Source: Cristatella mucedo | Lineage: Eukaryota > Bryozoa > Phylactolaemata > Cristatellidae | Length of the DNA: 64,000 bases | Assembly: GCA_009760855.2 (NCBI GenBank) | Contig: WPIO01000018.1 | Span: 986,001 to 1,050,000 of the forward strand | Direction: 5' to 3' | Shown here: positions 34,460-45,599 of the stretch, piece after piece | How positions within the stretch are numbered: position 1 is the first letter of the stretch | Layout of the letters: every line of letters begins with the position of its first letter | Notes under the pieces: generated by a model | What the model was told of the DNA's origin: nothing | The model's database searches: none | The model's input: only the letters and a program-made list of their open reading frames with translations | Translations under genes and position numbers: made by a program

Positions 34460-34605
34460 AGATAATTCATTTGTTTTTCGCCCTAACAGAATTTAATCTC
34501 TTTTCGGGTGCTTCACATATACTACGGGGCTCGAGCCCACGACCTCGGCCAGACCTCGGTTCGGGGCGAGAGCACCTTGACCACTGGGCCAAACCAGCTT
34601 GGAAT
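34460..34605 (-). mobile_element. tRNA-derived SINE with LINE B-like tail (SINE-2)
   Basis: On the minus strand: TTTGGCCCAGTGGTCAAGG (box A region), then GGTCGTGGGCTCGAGCCCCG (box B), then TATGTGAAGCACCCG, AAAAGAGATTAAATTCTG, ending near 34460. The same head-to-tail order occurs at 39.83 and 40.83 kb. Confidence 0.8.
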
Positions 34606-36310
34606 GGATACGTCAGGGCACTTGCCGGAGTGTGCCTCCTGTACGTAGCTAAATACCCACAAGAGCAGAATGCTGGCACCCGGTGGGTACACTTTCAACT
34701 GCACGGCTGCAATGCTCCTACGCTTGCTAAGACGGCTGCTATGCCAACCGCCGAAACCCTCGGTCGCCTGCAATCGAGCCATTTGCCTAAGCCAGCGAAG
34801 TCTGCATGCGCAGGTGCGACTTCTTGTCCTCGTGGTGGCATTAGTCTGCCGCAGGAGCCGCCGCCGCCGCTCCTGCGACTAACTGGATTCATGCCTAAAG
34901 GGCATTTTAGATTTCACTTGAGAAGGTGAAGCGAAAACGTGGCCGATGACGCGAGAGATCTTTGAGTGTAACACAATAGTCCGCACCGACATTCAAAGAA
35001 TGAGGCCGAGCTAGCTGCTGACGACTTAAAGAGCGATTGTAGTGCGGCTTTTATCAAAATTTAAAGAAAGCAGACAAGTAGAGCTGCTGTCTGCCAGTTA
35101 GCTGAATAAGTTTGGATTATTGGAACTAGCCGTACGTTTAACTATTTCAAATAAACGCAATTCTCTAAAGCGTCGTGAGTGTCGGCTTCCTCTGTCTAGA
35201 ATCGATCGGCAGTTTGCGGCTAGCGCTGAAGCGCGCGCGAACTTCCAGTGGAATTTCGCTGAGCGCATTTGCGAGCTGACAGGCGCTGCGCTTCGCGCTC
35301 TGTTAGCACTGGCCATTTATTTGGCGCCATAGTAGGATGGCCACCTGGGTAGTTCCATAGACAGGGTATACCACGGTTGCCTCTTCCGGTCTCCATGGTC
35401 AAACGGTCTAATGAGTCAGCTCTGGATGACGCCGGATGCGAAGCGTCTTCTCCATACAATGTGAACTCCCCACAATGCCGTTTCCTTGAAATCGCTGTCC
35501 TTTGTGAACAGAGCCGACACTACTTCTCGACTTTCTAGATTTTCCTGCCCAGTCAAAAAAGTGCTTCGAGCACACGCGCTAACAGAAACAGCAGAAACCG
35601 ACGCCGCAGCTCGCTGATGCGCCAGGAGATACGATCGAGCATAATTAGCCATACGAAATGCCAATAAATCAAGGCGAGGCAAATACTGTCGCGAAAGCAA
35701 ACAAGGTAAAACGGCCACTTAATGAGCTCCGCAGCGTGTAGCCAAGGTGATAAGGCAGCCCCTCGTCTTTTGCGGACCTTTTGACGAATCTTGCATGCAA
35801 TTATAGCGGCAAATTGCCGCCTCTGCAGGCAATCTGCTAAAGTGTCCTCTGAGAGACGGAGCGCAGAGGATGCATACTTGACGGGAAAGAATCCGAGCTC
35901 TTTCTCGGTACAGTTCCGGGTCTGCAGATTATGCTTTACCGGCCAGCAACGTCACAGATACTGAATTACTGAATCGCTCCTTACAGATCTACACTGGCTG
36001 GCTCCCATCAATCGGCGAGAATGTAAGAGCCGCTTCGTGCAGCGGCTCCCGAACCGATGCTCTGTCATACAAACACAGAGCACGCAACTGGTCGCCGATA
36101 CTCTCTAATACGTGAAAGATAAAGGTGGAATAGTCTCCCCCAGAGCACGGCTACCGAGTCGTTCAAGCAGCACCAAGACATGCAGGTATGGCGAAAAACC
36201 TGAAGCAGGACAGCAATCAAGAAAGCGCATGTCTGAATAACAAAGCGATGGAGTATCCGACGCGGAGCTGCATATTTCCACAGCCACAAATGGTCTATAC
36301 GTGTACCTTA
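34606..36310. other. No recognisable feature
   Basis: Several short open frames without family motifs. No transposon copy was seen. Confidence 0.4.
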
Positions 36311-36845
36311 TGATAATAATAATAATAATAATGTACTTGATAAAGTGCCCTCAGAGAACTTAATCTCTTTCTAGGTGCTTTACATTTGCTGCAAAGGAAA
36401 ATGCAATTGAATGGTAAGTAAAATCATGCTTGAAAAACAAACAAAATGAATAACATGGTTAGGGGTGACATGCACAGGGTCAGCATGCAAATGTGGTTAG
36501 TGGCAGCATGCACAGTGTCAGCACGCATAAGCACGTGAAGGACGAATCACAGGGACCCACTAAATTCTCTCCTAAATAGGTGTGTTTTTAAGTTCTTTTT
36601 AAATGTGGTAAAGTCAGGGGATGTTCTGGCGCATGTCGGGAGGGAGTTCCAGGCTTTGGGAGCATACGAACTAAATGGGCGGTCTCCAAAGAATTTGAGA
36701 TTTGTACAAGGTATTGGTAAACTGTTGGATTCCGAAAAGCGGTTTGTACGATGCGTGGCCTGATGGGGGAGTAGATCTGAGAGATAGGCCGGAGTCAAAG
36801 AATGAAGTGACCTAAAAGTGAGCGACAAAACCTTGAAGTCAAGGT
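36311..36845 (-). mobile_element. LINE family B 3' end with coding remnant
   Basis: The (AAT)n tail and stem-loop start at 36311, the 3' UTR runs to ~36545 and coding runs 36828-36547: LTFRSLHSLTPAYLSDLLPH, SLPIPCTNLKFFGDRPFSS, FRREFSGSL. The copy is 5'-truncated at the VLSLTF codons, and the remaining frame is open, so the copy is comparatively young. Confidence 0.88.
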
Positions 36846-37663
36846 CAGCTGTAACGAACGAATGAATTATTGCGTAATTTTGTAGAAGGCCTGCTACACG
36901 GTCTAAGCGACAGATGTCCGGTTACTAACCGTTAAAAATCAGAATCTGGTAATAATCCTATGCAAAGTTGACTGCTCAGCATTAAATTAAGGCTGCCCTC
37001 GATCAGGAGGATGAAAGATCCCAACGCGACCATTTAAGTTAGATGTCAGCTGTTTGCTTGGCCCCTTCACCAGGCTTTAGCATACATTTCTGCCGAGAAT
37101 TTTCTCGATGCTCTTTTCACATCATTTGTCCTCATTGTAATCGCTACATTTCTAGAGCCTACAATAACTGCACTCTCGGCTTCTCTGGAGGTACGGTCTC
37201 CGACAGCACTTCCGCTCGCTGGAAACACTGGCGTAGCTTCAGCTCCTTCCCGGAATCGATCTCGTAATTGATCTCGGAATCGACCCCTCTAGAGCATGCG
37301 TGTTTTCGACAATAGAAGGAGGAGAAAATCTCTGTGCAATGTTGAAGGTCGCGGCGTGCTTTTCGCCAAGTTTTAATCTCAATAGAATAATTACGGAAGT
37401 AGTCAGTCAGACATCACAATCGTTTATGCGGAGGAGGTTTAAAGAGTCAACGAAAATACGAAGAGGAATCGTCAAAGCGTAACAATCACGATCGCGTCAA
37501 TACGTATAAGACCAGTCTTCTCAGTCGTCGCAAGGAGATCGGGACACGACACATAGCCACATCACTTCATTGCACCTCACCGAAATGCGAAATGCGGATG
37601 GAGTTCGTGCACAGAGAGTGGCGAGGCTTTCTATCAGTCGCATGACGCGCAGAGATACAACTA
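36846..37663. other. No recognisable feature
   Basis: No coding signature. Confidence 0.4.
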
Positions 37664-37708
37664 CCAAGGTCAAAGTTAAGCGGCAAGGTCAAAGCTGACA
37701 AGGTCAAA
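37664..37708 (+). repeat. Three CAAGGTCAAAG direct repeats
   Basis: AGGTCA hexamers at 37667, 37686 and 37701, each within CAAGGTCAAAG. The first and third are also followed by TTAAGCG. This is tandem duplication of a ~15-35 bp unit that happens to match the extended nuclear-receptor half-site AAGGTCA. Confidence 0.6.
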
Positions 37709-39825
37709 GTTAAGCGAAGCAGCTTGAATCAGTCTCACTCAGCCAGTCAGATATCAGTCTATGACCTCGCATGTTGTTACAGTGATACAGTCTAGAAGAA
37801 AGTGACTCAAGCTGCAGTTTCTAAAACTGCAATAACCGGCTGAGGAAGGAGAAATCAGTTACTTCGTGACATCCTCAGTTGAGAGTTCAGGAAACTATAC
37901 ACTTGCACGTTGACTGCAACAGGCCGCTCGTGCTCTCGCATGCAATCGTACATTCAGGCTTCCCGGGCCACGTATGATTCATCCGGCTTCATCACGTGGA
38001 GCTGCAAACGCGGCCTTAACCTGTGCGACGTTTGTCATACTATAGCCATTGACGTCGTCTAGATTAACCCTAATAGATCGATTTCTGCTCATATCATTGG
38101 CATATTTAATTTCTTTCTTCGTAATAATCTCGGCGTTACTCTTAATGGACGACCGGCTATCATTCCTAGCATTCTAGTTTCGATATCACTTTAGCCAACA
38201 TTTGTTGTACATGTCGTGTATCAGCACGCAGAGCTTAAGCAGTCCACTTAATTTTGTTTTTCCCTTCACAGAACCTGGTCCGCTATGACCAGTCCATTTT
38301 GCGATAGTGTCATGCACCTCAGTGTCTCAGCTGTTCCGTATGCAAAGAAAACGAAGGAATGAATGAAATGGACCTTAAAGGCCCTCCCTCTTATTAATTT
38401 TTCCTGTTGGAAATCTCCGATGAGTTCCCGTTAAGACGGTGCACGGTTTTGATGTTTCTGGATGAAATTTTAAAGAATAGGTGCCATTTAATCTGGCTAC
38501 AAGTACTTCCAATAGCCTCAAATATACCAGTCACATTGTCACAATTGCATAGCCCACCTTCCGACTGAAGAAGTTGGAAAAAGTTAGTCGCGCTTTCTTT
38601 GTGATCCGTTACTTTCATATAATCTCCAAAAAGTTCCTCTCCGCTAGCCTGGACTTCAAAAGCTCAGCATTAGATTGGATAAGACCGAAGTGTCTGATCA
38701 GATTGTTGAGGAATATCTTGTTGGGATAGTCCGGCTTTCTCCCCGACTCTATTAATAGCCTCCACAAATAGCCTGCCCAGAATTAGCCGAAGACAAAATC
38801 GCCCGTCATACGCACAGTCGAACTAAATTTTTAAAAGTAAGATTTTTACTCATCAATTGTACTCATTTACAAAAGTATAAACCTACTATTTTAGTAACTT
38901 TTCTTTCAGAGTAATAAATACAACGACATACTATTTATTAGTTCTTTATGATTTAAAAGTGAATGGCATTCAAAAGTCACCACTAATTTACGTGCTTTTA
39001 AAGGGGTACACATTTTCATTTTCTAAACTAATCATATTAAAATAATCAGAAAATATATGATTACTACACAAAATATATTTATATTTTAATCAAATGTAAA
39101 AATTCTCTTTAAGGTCTTTTGAATCGTCATATTGTAGGCAACTCTAAGAAGATAATCGAGGCACGCTGTGTCGTCACGAGTCTTAACAAGAGTAAGGAGA
39201 CAATTCAGTCGCGCACATTTCGCCTTCGATGTTTTCATTTGTCTTCCGTTCGGCCATTTTGTCGTTGCTTTCGTTTACCCGCCTGGAAACGGGCGATGTC
39301 TGTTCCCACTTTATCGTATTCGCTACCTAACTCTACAATGAGTTTGATGAAGATTGATGACATGCGATTTTTGATGATTTTTGATGGCATGAAACTGCGA
39401 TACCGTGCTTCAAATAAAACACCATTTGTTCAGGAAGACTGTCTGTGACGCGTTCACGGGCGTGCCAAAGTTGGACGATGAAAAGAGGCGCTGCTCTGAG
39501 GTTCTGTCTTAATATCACAGTCTAGTTGTCTTCCTGTTAGTCTGGTAGGACTGGACTGGCTCTCCACCTCCGGACATTTTTCCACCAACAATTCAATTGC
39601 ATCCGAAGCGTCAGTACTTTGATGGAAGCTCAATGCCAACATCACATTGACATGTGAACGGAAGTTTTCATCGTCGCAATAGCAATCTGCCAGATGAAGC
39701 CCCTTTACTTAATTAAATAAGCATCGAAACAAATTGACATAGAAATGCGACCAGTCGATTTGATTAGTTTAACGACTAGGAATCTTGCCTTTTAGCCTTC
39801 TTAGTGACTTTCTTGAAGTCTGCCG
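37709..39825. other. No recognisable feature; AT-rich block
   Basis: 38820-39110 is strongly AT-rich. No coding signature was found on either strand. Confidence 0.4.
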
Positions 39826-39973
39826 CCGAGCTGGTTTGGTCCAGCGGTTTAGGTGCTCGCCCCCGACCATGGTCTGGCTGAGGTCGTGGGCTCGAGCCCG
39901 GAGGCATATGTGAAGCGCCTGAATAGAGATTAAGTTCTCTTGGGGCGCTATACAAGTGAAATATATATTTTCC
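39826..39973 (+). mobile_element. tRNA-derived SINE with LINE B-like tail (SINE-2), best copy
   Basis: Box A TGGTCCAGCGG at 39837-39847 and box B GGCTCGAGCCC at 39889-39899, 41 bp apart, as in a tRNA-like promoter with an expanded variable region. The 3' part, GTGAAGCGCCTGAATAGAG, TTAAGTTCTCTTGGGGCGCT, ATACAAGTG, reproduces the LINE B terminal stem-loop. No body sequence separates head and tail. Confidence 0.87.
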
Positions 39974-40167
39974 ACTAACCACATTTGCATGGTGACCCTG
40001 TGCATGTCACCCTTAACCATATTATTCATTTTGTTTGTTTTTCAAGCATGATTTTACTCACCATTCAATTGCATTTCCCTTTGCAGCAAATGTAAAGCGC
40101 CCAGAAATAGATTGAATTATCTGAGGGCGCTTTATCAAGTGCATTATTATTTTTGTTATTATTATGC
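39974..40167 (+). mobile_element. LINE family B 3' UTR and tail
   Basis: CCACTAACCACATTTGCATG, CCCTGTGCATGTCACCC, GCAGCAAATGTAAAGCGCCC, GAGGGCGCTTTATCAAGTGC, ATTATTATT-type tail. It abuts the SINE-2 tail directly, so the two related tails can be compared side by side. Confidence 0.87.
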
Positions 40168-40825
40168 CATCATACTTAGTGAATTCGGAGGTGGTTTTAA
40201 CTGCCACAACTTCGTGAAAGCACGCATTTAGGAGGCCTCACTCTTAGCTTGTAGAAGGACCTAGGTCAAAGGAGCCGGTGACGTATCGATTAAAGCGTAA
40301 ATGATAAACACTTTCTGGGAAAAATCTTGTAGCCGCCACTTCGAAAGTACCATCCATGAACCATTGGTAATAGAATACTCCGGAATTTCAAGATTTTCTT
40401 CTTTTCCAAATATCGCACATGTGTTGGCGTAATCTTTTCAAGAATCCCAGAGATGGAAACCCGAATTTCTCAGAGCAATTCTAAGAGCATGGCGGATGAC
40501 AATTTCTACGATGGTTGTCAATTTTGGATGGAGCTCCTGGGTTTTCTGCCATGTTACTTTCATGGCCCGTTGAGATGCTGCGTAGGACGGCAGTTGTCAC
40601 GCCGCTTCCGCTGAGAGATATCACTGCGCCGTCGCTGCGTTGAGGGTGATCTGGCGAACTTTTTGCAGTTCATCGGCAGCTCGTCCCAGCATCTCCACTG
40701 CTGACTACCGCAGCTTCGTTCTTTACAATTTTGCCCCTGGATGACCATGCTTTATGATTGTTGTTCGATCACGATCAACTATCTTCAACATTCTCGACAG
40801 GTAGCCTCTACACACTTTGGCGCTG
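40168..40825. other. No recognisable feature
   Basis: No coding or repeat signature. Confidence 0.4.
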
Positions 40826-40970
40826 GTTTGGCCCAGTAGTGCTCTCCTCGAGCTAAGGTCAAGGTGAATGTATTCGACGGCCAAGATCGTGGGCTCGAGC
40901 CCGGCTGCAGATTTCAAGCTCCCGAATAGAGATTAAGTTCTCTTTTGGTGCCATAGAAATGAATTATGTC
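40826..40970 (+). mobile_element. SINE-2 copy
   Basis: TGGTTTGGCCCAGTAG head, GGGCTCGAGCCCGG box B at ~40889-40902, then CCGAATAGAGATTAAGTTCT and TTTTGGTGCC of the LINE-type tail, ending ATGAATTAT. The tRNA part carries a small insertion or divergence (40850-40875). Confidence 0.75.
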
Positions 40971-41939
40971 ATATTTGGATGCACGTCCGTCCGAATTTCT
41001 ATCGTGTTTAGTTGGAGAAATCTATCATTTCATAGCAACTATTTTTCGCTGAGATTCAATGCTGTCCACATACATTTGCAAATGTCAGAATTTCACAAAT
41101 TTAAAAAGTCGAACTTACGCATGACCTCATTATTTACCCCTTTCTAAGCCCCGGTGATTGATTTCATCACCGCTTTTGCTTCGTCAAGTTGATGGTTTTC
41201 CAAAAAAATACCAGTATAGAGTGATTTCATCGGGATCTTTCGTCGACATTCGGTTCATTGAGCTATTTTTTGGAGCTAATCTGATGGGGCTGTTTTGTCA
41301 ATACTTTTGTGCTATTTTGCTTTCGTGTTCTGTGTGCTATTTGTGTATGGTGTCGTCTTTTCCTCCTCAGCCGCATCAGCGAAATTAGACTGGGAGGAAG
41401 ATATCGCACACGCAGATTATGACCACCGGCTATCTACTGAAGATTCCGAGCCCTCTCTGAAGGAGCGGGGAGAGGCAGCTCTTGGCACTGTGGTACTCGG
41501 TAGATGGATGCGTGCATGCGTGCCGAGAGGTACGCTCTTGCCAGTCCAGCGTCTGAAAGGGTCCCCAACGCACATATGGCAGCTCCTTGTGTAGTCACTC
41601 TTTTCCCGGTGACTTTGCAGGATTGCAATCGGCTGCGGCTCTCTTTTCTCCCTAATACTAGCCTGCAGACATACCGGATTATTTAAATCAAAAGCTACGG
41701 TTCAGAAGCTACATAGTATTGTAGAAGAAATTGCCTCGGCTCAGCAGAAACTGTTCCACTCACCAACAAGACTTCTCTTGCCGTCCTCAAGTGTGAAATC
41801 AGGTGCTCTATGCTTGCCTTGAAACCCCAGCACGTATACCAAAGTACATGCTTTGTATGCTTCTCAATCTAAACAGGTGCTTTCACTGCTCGTTTTTTGC
41901 CCTGCCTTGATAAATTGTTGACGCGCACAGCAAATTGCA
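40971..41939. other. No recognisable feature
   Basis: Short plus-strand open frames (e.g. 41295-41594) have no family motif. Confidence 0.4.
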
Positions 41940-43925
41940 TCTGCTTGGCACATGAAGCCTTTTGAAGCTATGTTAATCAAACGTGTCTACCACGAATCGT
42001 CAATCAAACATGCCTCGCCCCTGCTGATCCAGCCTCCTTCCAACCTGTCATTGGTAGATTGCTTCAACACGGAACTACCTGACATGCTCGCCGAGCTTGC
42101 ACCTCTGACTAAGCACACTGTGCACCCTCGCTCAGGCGGCCTATGGTTGACCACCGACATTAAACTAGCTAGGTCTACTAAACGCATGCTTGAAAAAGCA
42201 CACAAAGATCAGGTTTGACTGTCCATCGACCGGCATATGAGGACTATTGTAGATCGTACCAATCAATCCTAGCAACGCAAAGTCTAGCTTCAATAAAACA
42301 TTGCTGAATCCCTGATGCACAATCCAAAAATGCTGATGTCAACGATCAACCATCTCCTCAACCGCTCCCAGGAAAGCTCCTTACCTGCTGGTTCTTGTTA
42401 TGATCTAGCGGATTGTTTCTCTAGCTTCAGTGTCAAAAAGATAGACAAGATCAGGGAATCCACCCCTGCGATGGCAGCATCCCTCTAGAATGCTGTCCCT
42501 CGACTCCTTGCAGCACCTCAATGTTTACATTCAAGCAGGCCACCAGTGATCTCGTCCTGAAGTTCATATCCCAATCAAAGAAGACAACAAGTCTTTTGGA
42601 CCCTATCCCCACTGTCCTGCTCCTACGTTACGTTGATCTGCTGCTGCCATTCACAATTAACAACACAAGTATGTCATTAGCCTCAGGTCGTGTCCTTTCA
42701 AAAAGGCTTTAGTCAGGCCACTACTCAAGAAATCATCGCTAGACCAAGAGAACTTGAGCAACTTCCGTCCAGTCTTCATTTTACGGTTTCTATCAAAGAC
42801 ACTGGAACGAGTAGTGGCAGAACAGGTGAACTCATATTTTGAAACTTCTAACCTTGCTAGTAAGTACCAGTCTGGCTTTAGGGCTAATCACTCCACAGAA
42901 TCAGCATTGCTTCGGGTGTGCAATGACCTACTTAGGAATGCAGACGCTGGTAGAGTGTCTCTGTTTGTTTTGCACGATCTTTCGGCAGATTTTAATGCTA
43001 TCGATCACCAAGTCCTTCTTGAGCACATCTCATCTCGCCTGGGCATCACTGGCACTGCATTGCAAGGTTTCAGGTCCAATCTCTCAGTGAGAGAATCCAA
43101 GAGAATTGATGTATACGACCACATCAGCTCCACAGTCAAGTCTGCCTACTTTCAGCTACAAAGAATTGCTAAAATTTGGGCTTGTTTAGATAAGGATACC
43201 CTGTCCAAGTTGGTCCATTCATTTGTGACATCCCGTATTGACTTCTGTAACTCACTGCTTGCTGGCCTACCGGAATGTGCAATCAGGCGATTAGAGCTGG
43301 TGCAAAACTCCGCAGCTAGGTTTGTCTGTCGTGAGCATCGCAGTTGCCACATCACACCACTTCTCGCCGACATGCACTGGCTACCAGTCAAGCAGCGGAT
43401 CGACTTTAGGGTTTTGTCGCTCACTTTTAAGTCACTTCATTCTTTGGCTCCAGCCTATCTCTCAGATCCACTCCCCCACCAGGCCAAGCATCGTACCACC
43501 CGCTTTTCGGGATCCAGCAGTTTACCAATACCTCGTACAAACCTGAAATCCTTTGGAGACCGTGCATTTAGTTCGTATGCTCCCAAAGCCTGGAACTCCC
43601 TCCCGACTTGCATCACATCCCCTGTCTTGACCACATTTAAAAGGAACTTAAAAACACCTATTTAGGACAGCATTTAGTTGGTCCCTGTGATTTGTCCTTG
43701 ATGTGCTTATGCGTGCTGACACTGTGCATGCTGCCACTAACCAGATTTGCTTGCTGACCCTCTGCATGTCAGCCCTAACCATAGTATTCATGTTGTTTAT
43801 CAAGCATGATATTACTCACCATTCAATCGAGCTTCCCTTTGCAGCAAATGTGAAGCGCCCAGAAAGAGATTGAGTTCTCTTAGGGTGCTTTATCAAGTGC
43901 ATTATTGTTATTATTATTATTATAT
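41940..43925 (+). mobile_element. LINE family B, longest 5' extent, catalytic core deleted
   Basis: Carries the endonuclease-RT linker (41952-42218, FNTELPDMLAELAPLTKHTV, GGLWLTTDIKLARS) and a decayed stretch to 42750. The RT N-terminal half follows (42754 on: FRPVFILRFLSKTLERVVAE, GFRANHSTESALLRVCND, LHDLSADFNAIDHQVLL), then SSRLGITGTALQGFRS. At ~43110 the sequence jumps from the RLQSVDV codons to DHISSTVKS, removing about 430 bp including PQG and YADD. It then continues to NLKTPI and a complete 3' UTR with (ATT)n. The first catalytic Asp position is altered (AAFDT to ADFNA). Confidence 0.88.
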
Positions 43926-45060
43926 ATATGAATGGAAAAAGATCATCGAGGAACATTTGAAAGATGGGGTACCTCAGGGCTCCATGCTTGGTCCTTTTCT
44001 TTTCACGGTTTATACTCTTCGTCTTGCCGATGTGGTTGCTAAGAACAATCTAGGCTTTCACTTCTGTGCAGATGACACTCAGTTGTACCTTTGCTTTGAT
44101 CCCTCCCAGACCCCCCCCCCCGAGCACGTCGAATTCTCTCAACTCCCTTGTCTCGTGTACTGATTACATCCGCACATAAATGGCTGCGAATTTTCTTTAA
44201 TTGAATGATGATGAAACCAACTTACTAGTTATGGCAAACCAAGTGTAATACTGAAACTGGAAAATATAACGCTCAAATCGGCTCCGTCAGTATATCTCCT
44301 GTAGCATTGCACGGAATCTAGGCGTCCTGTTCCATAGAGACCTTTTATTAGACGACCACATCAGTTTCACAGTCAAGCCTGCATACGTTCAACTGCATAA
44401 TATTGCTAAAATTTGGGCTGTTTAGACAGGAAAACTATATCAAAGTTGGTCCATGCATTTGCGACATCCCGTCTTTACTTCTGTAACTCGCTGCTTGCTG
44501 GCCTACCAGCATGTGCGATCAAGCGATTGCAGCCGGTGCAAAGCTCCGCAACTAGGCTTGTCTGTCGTGAGCGTCCCGGTTGCCACATCACGCCTCTTCC
44601 AGCTGACCTACACTGGCTACCAGTCAAACAAAGCATTTTTCAAAGTTTTGTCACTCACTTTCAGGTCCCTTCATTCTTTGGCTCCAGCCTACCTCTCAGA
44701 TCTATTCCCCACCAGGCCAAGCATCGTACCACTTGGTTTTCGGAATCTTATTGCTTACCCATACATCGTACATATTTCAAATCCTTTGAAGACCATACCT
44801 TTAGTTTGTATGTGCCCAAAGCGTGGAACTCACTTTCGACTTGCGTCACAACATCTCCTGACTTGACCACATTTGAAAGGAAACAAAAAGAGCATCTATT
44901 TATCACAGAATTTAGTGAGTCCCTCTGATTCGACCTTTGTGTGCCGACACTGTGCATGCTGCCACTAACCACACTTGCATGCTAACCCTGTGCATGTCAC
45001 CCCTAACTATGTTATTCTTGTTGTTTATTGGGCATGCTACTTACCACTAGATTGTACTTC
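43926..45060 (+). mobile_element. LINE family B, 5'-truncated, inserted in the tail of the previous copy
   Basis: Begins ATGAATGGAAAAAGATCATC directly after the preceding (TTA)n tail. DGVPQGSMLGPFLFTVYT and FHFCADDTQLYLCFDPS (catalytic Tyr to Cys) are present, then frameshifts. 44413-44928 encodes TISKLVHAFATSRLYFCNSLL, LPADLHWLPVKQS and KSFEDHTFSLYVPKAWNSL. The 3' UTR is recognisable to ~45040, but the terminal stem-loop and tail are missing. Confidence 0.85.
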
Positions 45061-45599
45061 GATGGCCCCTGACTTTCTCTTCGGTGGCCCCTTGACATTC
45101 TTCCGCTGGTCCTGAGCTACTAGCTGGCTCTCAGCTAGCTACTAGGCATGGCGTTGTACATTTCAGTAACCTTTGCTTATTGATTTTCTCGCAGCGACTA
45201 TTAAAGCGCCTGGGTGGAAATTTAGCTCTCCCAGGGGGCCACCTTCGACTTATAATTCGTATGCTCACTTCGCGCTCGCATTGTACAGCCGAGGACAGCA
45301 CGCCCCGCCTCCGTGCCCCATCGCCGCCGTTGCTGGGCTGCGGCCAATAACCTCGCAGCTTCACTTCGCCCTTGAGCTCCAGCAGCTTCGTATGTCTATC
45401 TATGCGGCCCAGCCGCGGCCGCGTCGTCGCGGTGCGACCAGCGGCAGCAGCAGATGCAAATTAAAGATTACTCGATTCTACTGCCTCAGACAAAAAGCGG
45501 CAGCAGAGCCTTTGCGGTCATCGCCCCGTTTGCAGCCGGCAATAAGAGATTGCAGTCCTGCAGCAAGACTCAAACCCGCCAACACGCCTGGGTCGCCCG
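45061..45599. other. Transition from LINE remnants to GC-rich sequence; no gene recognised
   Basis: A 305-codon plus-strand frame starts at 45173 but has no domain signature and is compositionally an effect of GC richness. Confidence 0.35.

Noticed and set aside
43108-43118. Precise splicing of a LINE B RNA (GT...AG) as the cause of the 430-bp deletion
   Set aside because: The family sequence does have GAT|GTGAATGG and CGTTAG|ACGACC, but the copy keeps GTAT after GAT, so the junction is not an exact splice product.
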